From Seison nebaliae (lineage: Eukaryota; Rotifera; Pararotatoria; Seisonacea; Seisonidae), in contig JALJEE010000561.1 of assembly GCA_023231475.1 (NCBI GenBank), positions 1 through 64,000 of the forward strand: a DNA stretch of 64,000 nucleotides, given 5' to 3'. The position numbers and the translations under genes were made by a program. Numbering within the stretch: the first letter of the stretch is position 1; each line of letters starts with the position of its first letter. Below the pieces are notes generated by a model. It saw only the letters and a program-made list of their open reading frames with translations. It was not told where the DNA came from and made no database searches. Shown here one piece after another: positions 39,554 through 52,096 of the stretch.

Positions 39554-41055
39554 TATTATTAATTTTCCGATAGGAATGACAAGATCGACCGCCATCACTC
39601 CAATAACTACCACAACATTGACTGATCATGCAAATGAAGAAAATTATTATTATTCTCAAAAAATATCAAACCAACAACAACAATTACAGAAACAGCAACA
39701 ACAACAACAACAACAGCAACAACAGCAACAACAACAACAACAATTTCAAATGGAAGATAATCGTGGTGTACATGATACGAAGATTTGTAATAAATTAGAG
39801 AAGATCGAATCTGAATTGCTGTGTTTGAAGGAGTCGATGACGAATGAGAAGAACAATGAGATGGCTCGAATGACGAGTCGATCGACTGAAAGAAGAACTC
39901 GTGGTGTCCAAACACCTATTAGCCATATGATGACGGATGAAATCGAAGACACTGAGAAGAAAAATAACATGTCTCTCAATGATACGAATGATGCTTCCAC
40001 ATTTACGGACGATATCAATCCAAGTTCTTTCATTCACTATTCCACATCCAATTCGATGTCAGGACATACTGGAACGATAACATCGACAACGAATATGGAG
40101 CAAATGATGGCGAAATCGAACGAAAACGAGAAGAATATGGAACGTAGTCAAGTGAATTCAATTAGTGGAACGACGAATCGTCATGAGGAACATAATGGGG
40201 ATATGGAACGATTGAATGAATCACGAATGAAACTGAAACATCAGATCTCGAATTTAGGCGACTTAAAATTGGAGACGAGAGCAGAAATAACTGCGTTGGA
40301 AGATAAGATAAGAAATTACAAACAGGAAATGGATCGATATCATTCGACGAAGACGAACAGAAATATTCCATCTTATCACTCACAATATGGTAATAGTCCT
40401 AGGCCGTATAGTTATTCGAAGAATTATGATGTTATCGATGTGCTACAATCGAAATTGAAAGATTTGGAAAGGAAAGTGGAAATGCAGAATATAAAGAATG
40501 AAGAAATTCAATTAGATTTCGAGATACGTAATCGTCGTTCATGTTTCTCATTAAACAATGAATCAACGACACCATTCTATAATCAAACGAATAATTCGAA
40601 TAATCAATTCAATCATCATCTCTTCAATCCATATCATCCAGGCAATAACAACAACAACAACAACAACAGTTCGAATACGAATGAATATAATGAGAATTTT
40701 TTACCATCATATCTGACTGGTATCAATCATCATCCCACTAATAATAGTAGTGGAAATTCTCAAAATTTATTTCGTGCTGCAAGTACACAACCATTTCGTC
40801 AAATAAATGACAATTATCCATCATTACCATTGGATTATTTGCAATTGAATAATAATTTTAATTCGAATTCTAATACGAATTTAACAAATAATATCGATAA
40901 CGAATTGAATGACATTCTCCAATCCAATAATAATTCATTCGATTCTTTCAACAATTCTACAAACTTCTTCAATAACAATCCTTTCTTCAATACGACATTA
41001 TTCAATCGAAATCGAAACAATTATCATTATCCCAATAGTCATTATACAACATCTC

Positions 41056-41092
<37 letters not shown>

Positions 41093-42449
41093 GCAGCAAC
41101 AACAACAGCGACAAATGTTATCACAATTGCAACACTATAAGAAATTTCAATCTCAATTCACTTCATTTCCATCCATTACATCCACCACAATTCCATCATT
41201 AACATCAACGATCTCATCAACATCATTGAATGATATGGATTATAATCAATTGAATTTATCATCAATATCTAATCACTATCCATCATCTCAACAACAACAA
41301 CAACAACAACAATTATCATCTAATTTGACAACGATGTCAATGAACAATTATTATTATCCAACGATGAACACATCGACCAATTCTCATAAGATGTCCAATA
41401 CTGTTATACGTGGAACTAATTCCACAATTTCTTCATCTCATCCTTCATCTGTTGGTAGATCATCGATATTACTCTCACCAACCGCTTCTTTAACAACAGT
41501 CACCACATCCCATACCAATAAGTCTATCAACTCATCAACATCTTTCCAATACAACAGTTCCACCTCAGCAACTTCCTTATTGTCATCAGTCACCTCATCA
41601 TCATCCGTTCTCACTACACCCATACCATCAGTTCCACTTCCTAGCAACGCTGCTACAATTAACGGAACGACGACTTTAGGTCAATTGTATTTGAGTGGAA
41701 ATGACATGAATGAAATGAAACAAAATGATTATAAACTATTGAAATCGACTCCAATTTATCCTCCCTCATTACCACAACAACATCGATTAGCTGAATTACA
41801 TTATTCACCGTTGCCTCTCAACACTCCATCCCATCATAATACTCAACAACAACAACAACAACAACAACAAAATTTATTGTTCAAACAACAACATCACATT
41901 CCTAACATGTTCCAGAAAGGTAGTGATATTTGGCAAACACAATCTACATCACTCCAATTAGCATCACTTACAAATAATTTATCCAATAACAATCACAACA
42001 ATAACCACACAAATTTCCCATTACCATCAACAATAAATCAATATAATAAGAATGATTTATATCAATTGACATCATCAAATAATCTCAATTCCTCTTTATC
42101 TAATCCACTCACATCATCATATTTCAACGATAATGGAGACATCTATTCTCAACTACTTTCCTCAAAAGATATCTACACTACACTTGATCAGATTCCTAAT
42201 CAATTATTCAACCCAGTTCCATCCCATTCAATGGCGAACGTTGCCCATCATTCTGCAGCCACCATCACATCCTCCTCCTCATTCCTCTACAAATCGTCCG
42301 CCATGAACTTCGATTTCCATCCAAACGAGCCCACCATTCATTCTCGTCGTCATCAATTAAATCAGAAATTCTCCTTTCTCAACAACTCAAATAATACAAC
42401 TAATGGATTTCCTCGACATAACGATCATTTATCTTATCTTCATCTTTGA
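35638..42449 (+). CDS. Giant coiled-coil protein with Asn/Gln-rich C-terminal half, family unknown
   Basis: Three exons, 35638-38250, 38475-38816 and 38868-42449, join in one frame of 2178 residues; the N-terminus is probably incomplete. The first exon opens after an acceptor TTTATAG, and the first in-frame Met is at 35770. An apparent in-frame TAG at 38865 is removed by a 51-nt GTTAGT...TTTTAG intron. Residues about 80-1050 form almost continuous charged coiled coil (EELQQEV, QLKELERTCDNL repeats). The rest is low-complexity Asn, Gln, Ser and Thr with polyN and polyQ blocks and one more coiled-coil patch (about 40200-40520). Short QTD-like motifs recur (SFCQTDD, VSMQTDE, RGVQTP). The layout resembles golgin or centrosomal scaffolds, but I do not recognise the family. 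Confidence 0.75.
39485..39551 (+). repeat. AAT repeat coding polyAsn
   Basis: Nearly pure (AAT)n, in frame, encoding over twenty Asn in the coiled-coil gene. Likely length-variable. Confidence 0.9.
39675..39741 (+). repeat. CAA/CAG repeat coding polyGln
   Basis: In-frame mixed CAA/CAG run encoding polyQ. A second such run lies at about 41056-41112 and shorter ones at 41288 and 41845. Confidence 0.9.
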
Positions 42450-42503
42450 ATCAATTCCAACACCACTACCACCACCACCACCATCACTACCAAAAACAAC
42501 AAC

Positions 42504-42509
42504 AATAAA
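42504..42509 (+). other. Poly(A) signal of the coiled-coil gene
   Basis: AATAAA 55 nt after the stop codon. The convergent NUDT16-like gene ends 340 nt further on. Confidence 0.4.
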
Positions 42510-42847
42510 CAGTCCTAGTTACACAATTTCCTGAATTTTCTCATTCATTTTCTAGTCATTTTTCACGTTTTTTAATTTTATATCTTTAGCTATTTTTTAT
42601 TCTTTTCAACATTTTATTCTCCACTTCTCGTTGTCCTTCTTTGACATCGATTTCCTTCTTTCTTTTCTTCACCGAAAAACTTTCTACTCAGAACAATCTT
42701 TCTCCAACACACACACACAAACACATACACACACACACACAATTTTTCGTTATTTTTGTGCAGTTTAACTTAAAATTTATCCATTACAAAATCATTGTAA
42801 ATTCTAATAGTCAATTCTAAATGAAAATTTTTGATAAAAACAAATAT

Positions 42848-43490
42848 TTAAATCAGGATAAATTTCATATAATTCTCCTCACTGATCAATTCCAAATATC
42901 TCAACGTTCTCAACAATTGATTTCGAGTACATCCAACAAACTTGTGTTGGAGGAAAGTGGGTAGTCCGCCCACTTCGTTCCTCATCGTATAAATTGGCGG
43001 GAAGATGAGACCGCAAACTTCCGTCCCGAAATCTTTCGCTTTCATCGATTTCTCCACCAATTCTCTCATATCCTCCTCACTGATCTCTTTCACAAACAAA
43101 TGGAGAATTAGTGAATTATTTAGATCCAGTAACGATTCGAAATGATCCTTCTTCTCCACAAACAATTCCTCTTTCAAATTGATTTCTTCTTTACATTCCC
43201 GATTCACTCCATCAATCACCAATTCCTTCTCGTCAATGAATCCACCGGTAAAGCCCAACGTTCCGTCGAACCTCAATTGCATCTTCCCAAAACCATTAAA
43301 TTTCCACAGAAACAAATAGACTAACTAAAATTTTCGCACGATTCTCATAAACATTAAATGTTTTCTGTTTCGTCCCACACCAGAATAGGACATGTCCTGC
43401 CACTTTGCCACCCGTAGGAAGCGGATGATTGAACGGGATCGATCGATAATTTTTCGAATTCTCCAACAAATTACTCTTATTTTTATTCAT
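42848..43490 (-). CDS. NUDT16-like Nudix hydrolase
   Basis: Two exons on the minus strand, 43326-43490 and 42848-43282, with a 43-nt intron, give 199 residues, close to human NUDT16 length. The segment MQLRFDGTLGFTGGFIDEKE aligns with the NUDT16 core. The Nudix box is complete (G, then E six residues on, then RECKEE at GVNRECKEEINL), so the metal-binding Glu residues are present. YTMRNEVGGLPTFLQHKFVG matches the NUDT16 C-terminal part. NUDT16 proteins remove caps from U8 snoRNA and other RNAs and hydrolyse inosine diphosphates. The start ATG (43490) precedes a plausible family N-terminus. The gene lies downstream of TopBP1 on the same strand. Confidence 0.88.
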
Positions 43491-44073
43491 TGTCAAAATA
43501 ACGATGATAAGAGAAAATGAGAGGACATTGATGAATATATAACTTTTATTTCTCAAATAACAACAAAAAGAAATTCGAAAGAGACACGTATACAACAAAT
43601 TAGAATTTGAATAAGGATAAAATTATTTGTATGAAAAAAAGGAAAACATTTTCTTCATTAAATTAAATTTAATTTAATATTTACTACAACCAACCACAGT
43701 TGTTTTTCGATAAACTTTTACTTAATCCATTAATGATTATGATACATAATAAATTAGATTGCTTCTCACCAAATGTTTCTCATAAATTTTCTTTTCGAAA
43801 CAGCTACAGATTGAAGAAAATTAAATTGAAGATTTTTAACATTATTTTCATTATCGTTTTTTATTTTCATTAAAATGTTATTGGAATTTAAAAATTGAAA
43901 TATTTTTATTTGAAATTCGAATATAGTGAATTGAAATTGGAATTGAAACTGAATTTGATTATATATTGTATGGAAATCTGAATAATTTGAATTGAAATAT
44001 TTTGAATTAAAATTGGATTTGAAATAATTTTAAACAGTTTTCAAAAACTGATTTTGAGTATGAGATTGATTGA
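43491..44073. other. Intergenic between TopBP1 and NUDT16-like gene
   Basis: Very AT-rich, stop-rich in all frames. I looked here for further TopBP1 exons and found none. Confidence 0.6.
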
Positions 44074-46209
44074 TTAATATGATTTCATTCGATTAATATT
44101 GGAATCGATATTAATCCGATAGAAATCAATATTTGCCAGTTGTCCATCTCTTATGGAATGATAGATCCATCTGAATAAAAGAGGAAAAAAATAGAGAAAA
44201 AAAGAAAGAAGAAAACTGAACATAATTGAAAGAACGGGAATGTTCCATTGAATGGCTGCTTGGAATTTGACGGTAGTTTTGTCATCACAAATCAAATAAT
44301 CAGTTTTCAATAAATTCTCATCTTTCTTATTTCGAATGAGAGATCCCTGAATGATTCCTTTCAAATCACCTATTTCTTGTTCAACCACACATCGTTTCAC
44401 ATATTCCATTCCACTTAAACAAAAAACGATATTTTTGAATATATTACCACATCTCTCTCCATTCCGATCATATGAGAGATATATGGGAAAATGAAGTTGA
44501 AAAAGATAATTCTTATCTAATTTTGATTCTTCCCATCTCTCATTGCGATCATGAGAAAGAATCGGATCTTTCAATTTGTAGTTGGAGAATGAATGGAATA
44601 ATTGTCGATGACGTACACAATCGACGATCCAATCGATGGTGAAAATGAATTTATCTTGTCGTTTCTCTTTAGTGACAGCTTGTGATTTATCGACGACATT
44701 TGGAAGAATAACAATATCGGATTTTGAGAAGATTTCAACGAGTCCATCATCATTCTCGATCTTTTGTCGAATTAATGTGAGAATATTATCATAATTATTT
44801 CCGTTATCAATTTGAAAATTTTCGAATTTGGGATCAATGGTGAAAGTTAAAGAATCGAATATTTTCGGTGAAATGATCAACATCCTCCGACTCACTAAAA
44901 GAGAATTGAGACATTTGACCGTTTCTTTCATTTTCTCTCTCGAATTCTCCTCATTGTTTTGACTGTTTGACAAATAATTTGCCAATAATTTATCTTTCAC
45001 TAAATTCTTCGATTGATTCTTTTCCGATTTCTTTTTTGGTATAGTCGTAGTCTGTGTTTGAGGTAGATGAGTAGAAGAAATATGTTGAAATGATAAATTT
45101 TGATTGGATTTTAATAATAAATTAAAATCATTTTTTTTCATTCCAGAAATATTGTGATCCATTTCTACATTCGATTCATTAGTATTCTCATTTCCGTCAA
45201 CGGATAAAAAGTTATTTGTGAGATTACTGTTACTATTGTCACTATCAAATGATGAGAAAGTAGTTCGAATCAATCGATTTCCCAATTTCAGTTGACGACT
45301 AATGAGAAAGTTATCCTCCTCAACAAATCGATCTTTTAAACGACATTCTTCCAACCATTCGATGGTAATTATAGGTATCTTCCATGACATGGCTGCTTCA
45401 TATTTTCCTCCATATGTTGCCATGGTTACAAGATGAGTATTTTGATTACGGATTAATCCACCAGAAAACTTCCCACCTAAACTCACAATCAATTCCTTCA
45501 ATCGATTTGTTGTTGAAAGAGAAAATTGACTGATGGAAATGACGAGACCATGTAATGGTGGACATTTATGTTTTTTCTGTATCTCACTCAGATTTACATC
45601 GTTCGAAATGGATCGACGGTAGATGTCATCGATCATATGCTTCAAAATCAATTTGGGTTTGTTTTTCAAACGAACTGCACTCCGATATTTCTGACTGGCC
45701 ACCTGACCAACGATTAAATGAGTCACATCTTCCGTCAACGGTCTCGATACGATTCCGCCCAATATCATAATTTTCTCATATAATTTATTTCGCTCCTCCG
45801 CGTCAATATTCGTTATACAAATAATACAATTCTTCAGAACGTATGAATAAAGCGGGAAATTGGTGTAAGGAAACGGTTCATCTTTCTTCATAAAATCGAT
45901 TAGAATTTTCGATCCATAAATTCGACATTTCAACTTCTTCAAATGTTCATACACTTTCGTTCCGAACGGTTCCATGACAAACATAAAATTACCTCTACTC
46001 GTCACTGTCCAACAATCATTTTCGCTAATATATTCGACGTTAATGCCGAAAGTTGATTGAAAAATTTCATAAATTTCTTGTAATTGCTCTTTCTGTCTCT
46101 CACTTATCATACGGAGAACATTATCGTCAAACACAATACGGACATAAGGATAATAAACACTCTCGTCTCGAGAAGGAGTCATCCCGAAGTCAACCTCATC
46201 TCCATCCAT
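44074..46209 (-). CDS. TopBP1/Dpb11-like multi-BRCT protein, short form
   Basis: Two exons, 44222-46209 and 44074-44170, separated by a 51-nt intron, give 694 residues. The N-terminal block matches TopBP1 BRCT0-1-2: KKLKCRIYGSKILIDFM, then TEDVTHLIVGQVASQKYRSA with KCPPLHGLVISI, then NQNTHLVTMATYGGKYEAAM with IITIEWLEECRLKDRF. After a polar linker (about 305-435) come two more BRCT-like folds; the last ends with SIIWIYHSIRDG across the intron. TopBP1 is a phosphopeptide-binding scaffold for replication initiation and ATR checkpoint signalling. Human TopBP1 is over twice this length: the ATR-activating region and the terminal BRCT6-8 are not seen here. The start ATG is the first in frame. Confidence 0.85.
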   Translation of the reverse strand: MDGDEVDFGMTPSRDESVYYPYVRIVFDDNVLRMISERQKEQLQEIYEIFQSTFGINVEYISENDCWTVTSRGNFMFVMEPFGTKVYEHLKKLKCRIYGSKILIDFMKKDEPFPYTNFPLYSYVLKNCIICITNIDAEERNKLYEKIMILGGIVSRPLTEDVTHLIVGQVASQKYRSAVRLKNKPKLILKHMIDDIYRRSISNDVNLSEIQKKHKCPPLHGLVISISQFSLSTTNRLKELIVSLGGKFSGGLIRNQNTHLVTMATYGGKYEAAMSWKIPIITIEWLEECRLKDRFVEEDNFLISRQLKLGNRLIRTTFSSFDSDNSNSNLTNNFLSVDGNENTNESNVEMDHNISGMKKNDFNLLLKSNQNLSFQHISSTHLPQTQTTTIPKKKSEKNQSKNLVKDKLLANYLSNSQNNEENSREKMKETVKCLNSLLVSRRMLIISPKIFDSLTFTIDPKFENFQIDNGNNYDNILTLIRQKIENDDGLVEIFSKSDIVILPNVVDKSQAVTKEKRQDKFIFTIDWIVDCVRHRQLFHSFSNYKLKDPILSHDRNERWEESKLDKNYLFQLHFPIYLSYDRNGERCGNIFKNIVFCLSGMEYVKRCVVEQEIGDLKGIIQGSLIRNKKDENLLKTDYLICDDKTTVKFQAAIQWNIPVLSIMFSFLLSFFLYFFPLLFRWIYHSIRDGQLANIDFYRINIDSNINRMKSY

Positions 46210-46698
46210 TCACTCTGGAAATAGGATGAATGAAACAAATGAAACTTTCACAAATGATGAAGTTTGTTGAGCTTCCTTTTTTGAACGATTGGAAAATGAA
46301 TTTGTCATTTTACATCTAATTTCTTTTATTTAATTATTTATTTAGTTATTTATTAGACTATTGTATAAGTTAAACGAATGTTGATGGTAATTTAAATTTG
46401 AAAAAATATTGAAGTTTTTCAGCAATTGAAAAGGAATGAATAGGCTTAGAATTTAAATTTGTTATAATTGTTTTTAAAAAAAATTAATCAAAAAAAAAAT
46501 TTTAATTTATTTACATAAAGATATATTTTATGAAGATTTATGTGTGTAGGGAGGGATGATAATGGAAAGCTTATAATTTGAGTTTATGAAAGTTAATTCA
46601 TACGTATAAATTAATAATACGTTCATTGGGGGGAATATATGATGTCCACAGCGACTATATCCATGACATTCTCATTTGCACGCTATACAAAATATTTA

Positions 46699-46704
46699 GT
46701 TGCC
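46699..46704. promoter_or_regulatory. X-box half site
   Basis: GTTGCC followed by AT, the exact left half of an RFX X-box; the right half is degenerate. Weak alone, noted because fuller X-boxes lie nearby. Confidence 0.25.
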
Positions 46705-47128
46705 ATGTATCCTGTTTGAGAAAAGGAGGAAAGAAGGATTTAACTCTGCGTACTCGAATGTAATGAAATAATGTTATTGTTTATTTTGTCTGCTTTGTCC
46801 AGTTGAGCTCCGCCGAACAACCTCCGCAGAGAGATAAATGAAAAACAGAGACGGATTAGATGATATAACAGGATGGAGAGTAAAAGGTTTTTTCAATGAG
46901 AATTTTTCTGAAATATTCAACTGATAATCTAGATATTTAGAAAGAAATATTTGGTTTTGTCGGGGGAGACGGCATTAGTATTAGAGATGAACATATTAAT
47001 TTCTTATGTAGATATTGAGAATTATATAAATTTCAATTGTTCATATGACGAATGGTTGAGAATGGGGGTGGTGTGGACGATTCTTGTTCTATGTAATAGT
47101 GCAGATGGGAGATGGCTTTTCCTCCCTT

Positions 47129-47142
47129 ATTATCATGGCAAC
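47129..47142 (+). promoter_or_regulatory. X-box-like RFX site
   Basis: ATTATCATGGCAAC fits the degenerate X-box RYYNYY-N(1-3)-RRNRAC at every defined position, with a two-base spacer. It is 1.8 kb upstream of the RFX start. Confidence 0.4.
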
Positions 47143-47480
47143 AGTCGATGTTGTTGTTGTTCAAATGTCACATATATAACACATTTGCATGTACATACGC
47201 ACCACTTATTTATCTATGAATATATGGTATACACTACGAATTTGCAACAATTGTAATAAGAATCTTTTTCTTCATTCACTTTTTCTCTCTTAACAACCAA
47301 ATTTTTGTTTTCGTTATCGTCTTCGTAACCGAATTCCCTTTTCTTATCATCGTCTGCATTCGATTACTATCATCTTGTCATCATTTCAATCGTCCAACTA
47401 CATTGTACATACACATACACACATAAACAATCCGATGGGACTAATCGCTCTTCTCATACATGCAGTCTTGTTCTTCTTCT

Positions 47481-47505
47481 CTTTCTCTCTCTCTCTCTCT
47501 CTCTG
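47481..47505. repeat. CT microsatellite
   Basis: Short (CT)n run in noncoding DNA. Confidence 0.8.
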
Positions 47506-47755
47506 TTTCTCTCTCCTTCTTTCTATTCCTCCTCATCCCACCTTGCACTCATTACACTATTCATTAAGTAGCAAGATAGGGCAAGAAGATGATTAGTGAA
47601 TAAGCATTCCTCTTCCACAGACAAATAATATGAAGTTCTCATTTAATGCGAGATAAGATGGAAAACGAATAAATGAAGTTCTCCTTTATTGTCCATTAGA
47701 GAAAGAGACGAATGTTGTCATAGTTATCAAGAGATGTAGCTAAGGTAAACGAACA

Positions 47756-47769
47756 GTTTCCATAGCAAC
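47756..47769 (+). promoter_or_regulatory. X-box, strong match
   Basis: GTTTCCATAGCAAC fits the X-box consensus fully, with both half sites and a two-base AT spacer, as in well-known ciliary X-boxes. It lies 1.2 kb upstream of the RFX start codon, which supports RFX autoregulation by inference. Confidence 0.55.
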
Positions 47770-48690
47770 GACTATAAACAAAACATTGGAGAAATCGCAT
47801 CAATGCTATTGGTACATTCTCCCTATTTTCGTTTCATAGAAACATCGTCATTTGTACTTTTTCATTCCACATTCTTCCTCACAATGTTCTTATGGTGATA
47901 GTCGCTACGGCAATCAAAAGGGCGAGTTATGATCGAATTAATTGTCATTGGAAATGAGAGTAATCCGACGTCGATGATTTTCATTATGACTATTATTCTT
48001 AATCATCAAATTAATTATCATCATATGATGACAATTCCACTTACATAATGCCATTTTCATTACGAATTCTCTCATTGTACAAGGAAAAATTTAACGAAAT
48101 TAATGTAATTCATATTTCAGCTCAACTCATAATTTCTCAACGAAATTTTAAAAAAAAATAAAACTTTTCGAAATAATTCCAAAATAATTCGTGTCTGATG
48201 GAAATATTATATTCGATGATAAGATAGATATTACTTGTTGAATTTAGAAGATCTTGTCGTTATTTGTTGTGGACTCGTAGGAAGGAAAGAAGAATATGAT
48301 GATGATGAATAATTTCGTTGGAGATGAGAATGATGATGAAGTTTTATGGAATGAGAAAAAATGAAAAGAATTTTTCTGTTGGCCGTCAAAAGTATTATGG
48401 AGGGGGAAGGGAGCATAATATAAAAGAATAATAATATTTCTTCATCACCACCGTCGCCGCCACCATCATCATTCGTCAAACAATTTGCCCTATAGATTTC
48501 CATATCAGCATGGAGTATTAGTATACGGGGAGATGTGTATATATGCGTAAGTAAGTAACTGTCTCTATGTATCTATCCCCTCTCCCTCTCTCCTTTTCAC
48601 CATGACATCCGATGTTTAAACGGTTGTCAGGTCGCTGCATTTGCAGTCGAGGAAACGTATGTATCTCCCATGTATTGTCACCATAACGCT

Positions 48691-48705
48691 GATACCATTA
48701 GCAAC
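48691..48705 (+). promoter_or_regulatory. X-box-like site, one mismatch
   Basis: GATACCATTAGCAAC has a perfect right half (AGCAAC) and a three-base spacer, with one mismatch in the left half. It is about 235 nt upstream of the RFX start. A left half site, GTCACC, lies 10 nt further upstream. Confidence 0.4.
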
Positions 48706-48939
48706 ATAATAATTAATTGTCATCAATTAATGAATTGAATTAAAATTAAAAATTTTAATTGATTGATTGATTGATTGATTGATCGATCAAATCGATCATT
48801 GATTAAGTCAATCAATATTGATTTCTATTTTTGTTGATATATTGTTTAATAGAAATTTTTAATTGGTTCAATCTTGATCCGTGGTGTCAGGAGGAAGATT
48901 TAGTTGAGAAGATAAATCGAATTGAGAACGACAAGTCAA

Positions 48940-49979
48940 ATGATAATGGCAAATGGACAAGGCTCATCGGGGCCACCTCCGATTAATTATCATTTGGAAT
49001 ATGTGAAAAAAGAAGGAAATATGATTGGCAGTTCATCTTCTCAAAACAACAACAACAACAACAACAACAACAGCAATAATTTGATGAATTTGCAGAATTC
49101 TCATAATAATAATAATGGTGGATCGTCGATGTACAAATATTGTATGAATGACAGATCACAAACAACTGGAATGAGTAATAGTCATGCTAACGATATTTTT
49201 CATGATGCATCGAACAAAAATGAAATAGAAATTCGTCAGGAATATCCCACGACTCAACCCGTCAAAAATTCACCAGCTGCTGTTTTTATTTTTTCTTCTG
49301 TTTTTCTTTTGGATGATTTCTCTTTCATTCTTCCCTCTTTCTCGTGTTTCTGTAGACGGCTTGGTTAATTGAGAATTTCGAACCATGTGACGGTTCCAGT
49401 GTGAAGCGAGCGGAAATTTATTATAATTATTGTCAGTATTGTGAAGAGATGAGTGTGAGTAAAGTGAATGCAGCATCGTTCGGTAAACTGATACGAGCCG
49501 TATTCGTCGGATTGAAGACACGTCGATTAGGGACGAGAGGAAATTCAAAATATCATTATTATGGTATACGAATTAAACCTGGTTCGGCCTTGAATCGACA
49601 ATCAGGAAATTATCCAAACCATCACTCTCATCATCATCATCATCATCATCATCACATGAAAACGAAATTGGAATATATGAGAGCGTCAGATTATAATATT
49701 GGAGGAAATGATTATCAATGTATGACGACGAACAGTAATACGAACAACAACAACAACAACAGTAATGAGAATAATGAGAATCATTCATCGAATGGAAATA
49801 GATCATGTGAAAATGATTATGGTTTGAGCATGTACACGAATAACAACTCTTCTCAACAACATTTACGACAACATACAAATAACAGTAATACGAATAACAA
49901 TAACAACAATCAAATTTTTGATAGTCAGATGTCCGACAATATTTCGACATCAGCTGTCGATGGAAATCAATTGGATTCA

Positions 49980-50010
<31 letters not shown>

Positions 50011-52058
50011 TATCGATGATTTCACATCCATCTAACGGTAACAATACCAATAATATTGGCGTATCATCATCATCAACATTAATTTTATCATCTGTTTCTT
50101 CTCTTACATCAACGACGAAAACTACCATCATCTCCAACAACAACAACACTAATAACAACAACAGTAATTGTTTGAATTATAATTCTCATTCTGATCATAT
50201 CTCATCTCCAACTCCTACGCAACAACAACAACAATTGAATAATCATCAATCACAATATAATAATCATGGAAATGAGACAGGAGGAACGCCACAATCGAAT
50301 ATGTTTCCGATGTCATCATCAGCTCATCATCAACAATCAAATCAGTATGGTGATGAAACGAATTTGCATATACAAGATCATTCATGTCTTGATCATCATC
50401 CAATGACGATTAATGATCCAACGGATCCTAGCAGTTATCTACCTGATTTTGGACATGTCGATCTCACTGATTCCACTTTACCTGATGGTTGTACACTTAC
50501 TCATTTGAACACGTTCGAGAAGTTGTATCGAGAACATTGCGAACAATTGGCGGAGACGATCGTCCAAACGAAATTAGATGAAGTAAATAATATTTGGAAT
50601 GTTTTTTGGCATTCACCTAAAGCTGATCGGACAGCTGTAGAAAATTCGATGAAAACAGGATTATCTACTCTCACTCTTTACGCTCTCTGTGAAATGAATG
50701 CCGTAAGAAATTATATTCTAAAATGTGATTACGTCTTCTATCAGGCTGTGGTAGAAATACTCATTCCTGATGTGGCATCCGCTCTCCAAAACGATCTGAT
50801 GCCACGAATACGATTATTCGCTAAACAATTGGAACCGTCACTTCGTAGTGCATTGGACTTAGCACCGGAGAAATTTAAACAAGCAAAATTGAATGCAGTG
50901 AATGCATTCGCTCTCACATTACGACGATATACGGCACTCAATCATATGGCCCAAGCATCGGGTAGTGTCCTCTACAACTCGTCACAAGTCAATCAGATGA
51001 TGACGGATCTGTCGAAAGTGGAATTCAAACATATTCAGGTTTTCTTTTTTATTAAAATTTTCTTATTTAAATTTCAATATTGTTATGATAGGAACAAGCG
51101 GTATGGAGTACAGGATGTTCGGATCAGATTGTTCACAAAATCGAGAAATCGTTCAAGACGAAACTTCAAGGACATACGAACATTCAAGGCTGGATTGAAT
51201 GGATCGATGAAGTCATTGAATTGGTGTGTGCAAATGTTTTGCACGATGTCAAATTGTTTGAAGATCGTGCATGTAGTTTACCGATGCATTGGGCTTGTTA
51301 CTGGAATCTGGTGATAAGAGACTTGACATTAAGAGGAGCGAGATCATTTGGTAGTTTCCATCTTATTGGTCTACTCTTCAGCGAATGTGTATATTATGTG
51401 GTGGAGAGGAAGATTGCTCGAATGAAGAATTTACCACCAATAGCTGTAGTAGCTGAACGGAATGGAGAATGGAGATTGAATGCTAATAAAGAAATTTCTT
51501 CTGATACTCTTTGTCATCCTAACTCCCATTCACACTCACAACAACAACAACAACAACATCGTTATCTTCATTCACAAAATTCCCAAAGTCAACATTCTTC
51601 AATTCATTTACATTCTCTCCATCTCCCACTACAACAGGTACATAATAATAATAATAATAATAATAATAATCATGCACAACAACAACCACCACAACCATTA
51701 GCCCAACAACAGCAACAACATTTACATCATTTACATTCACCACCAATCTCTCAACAACAATCACATCTCCATCATTCACAACAACAACAACAACAATGTC
51801 ATCAAAATATCTATTCATCTGATCGTCATCACCAACAACCAACACAACAACAACAACAACCACCTCAACAACAATCTCAAAATAATAACAGAAATCAAAC
51901 CATCACCATTCAACAATTGAGTTCCACTCAACAACAACAACAACAACAGCAACATCACGATATGTATCCTCCACATTCTCTCCAAATCACAACGACTCAA
52001 TATACACCGGTTTCAAGAAAACCATATTTACAACATATAACAATCTCATCAAATCATC

Positions 52059-52096
<38 letters not shown>

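Larger units (their letters stand above)
46210..48939. other. Intergenic between TopBP1 and RFX, X-box-bearing
   Basis: A 2.7-kb divergent region between the TopBP1 start (minus) and the RFX start (plus). It has no supported gene but several X-box-like sequences, a CT microsatellite (about 47481-47505) and a TTGA tandem run (about 48759-48784). Confidence 0.6.

Noticed and set aside
39318-39659. Minus-strand polyIle and polyLeu frames
   Set aside because: Antisense shadows of the AAT repeat in the coiled-coil gene.
46951-47256. Plus-strand 101-codon frame upstream of RFX
   Set aside because: No ATG at a sensible place, no domain, and it overlaps an X-box-like site and TG-rich sequence.
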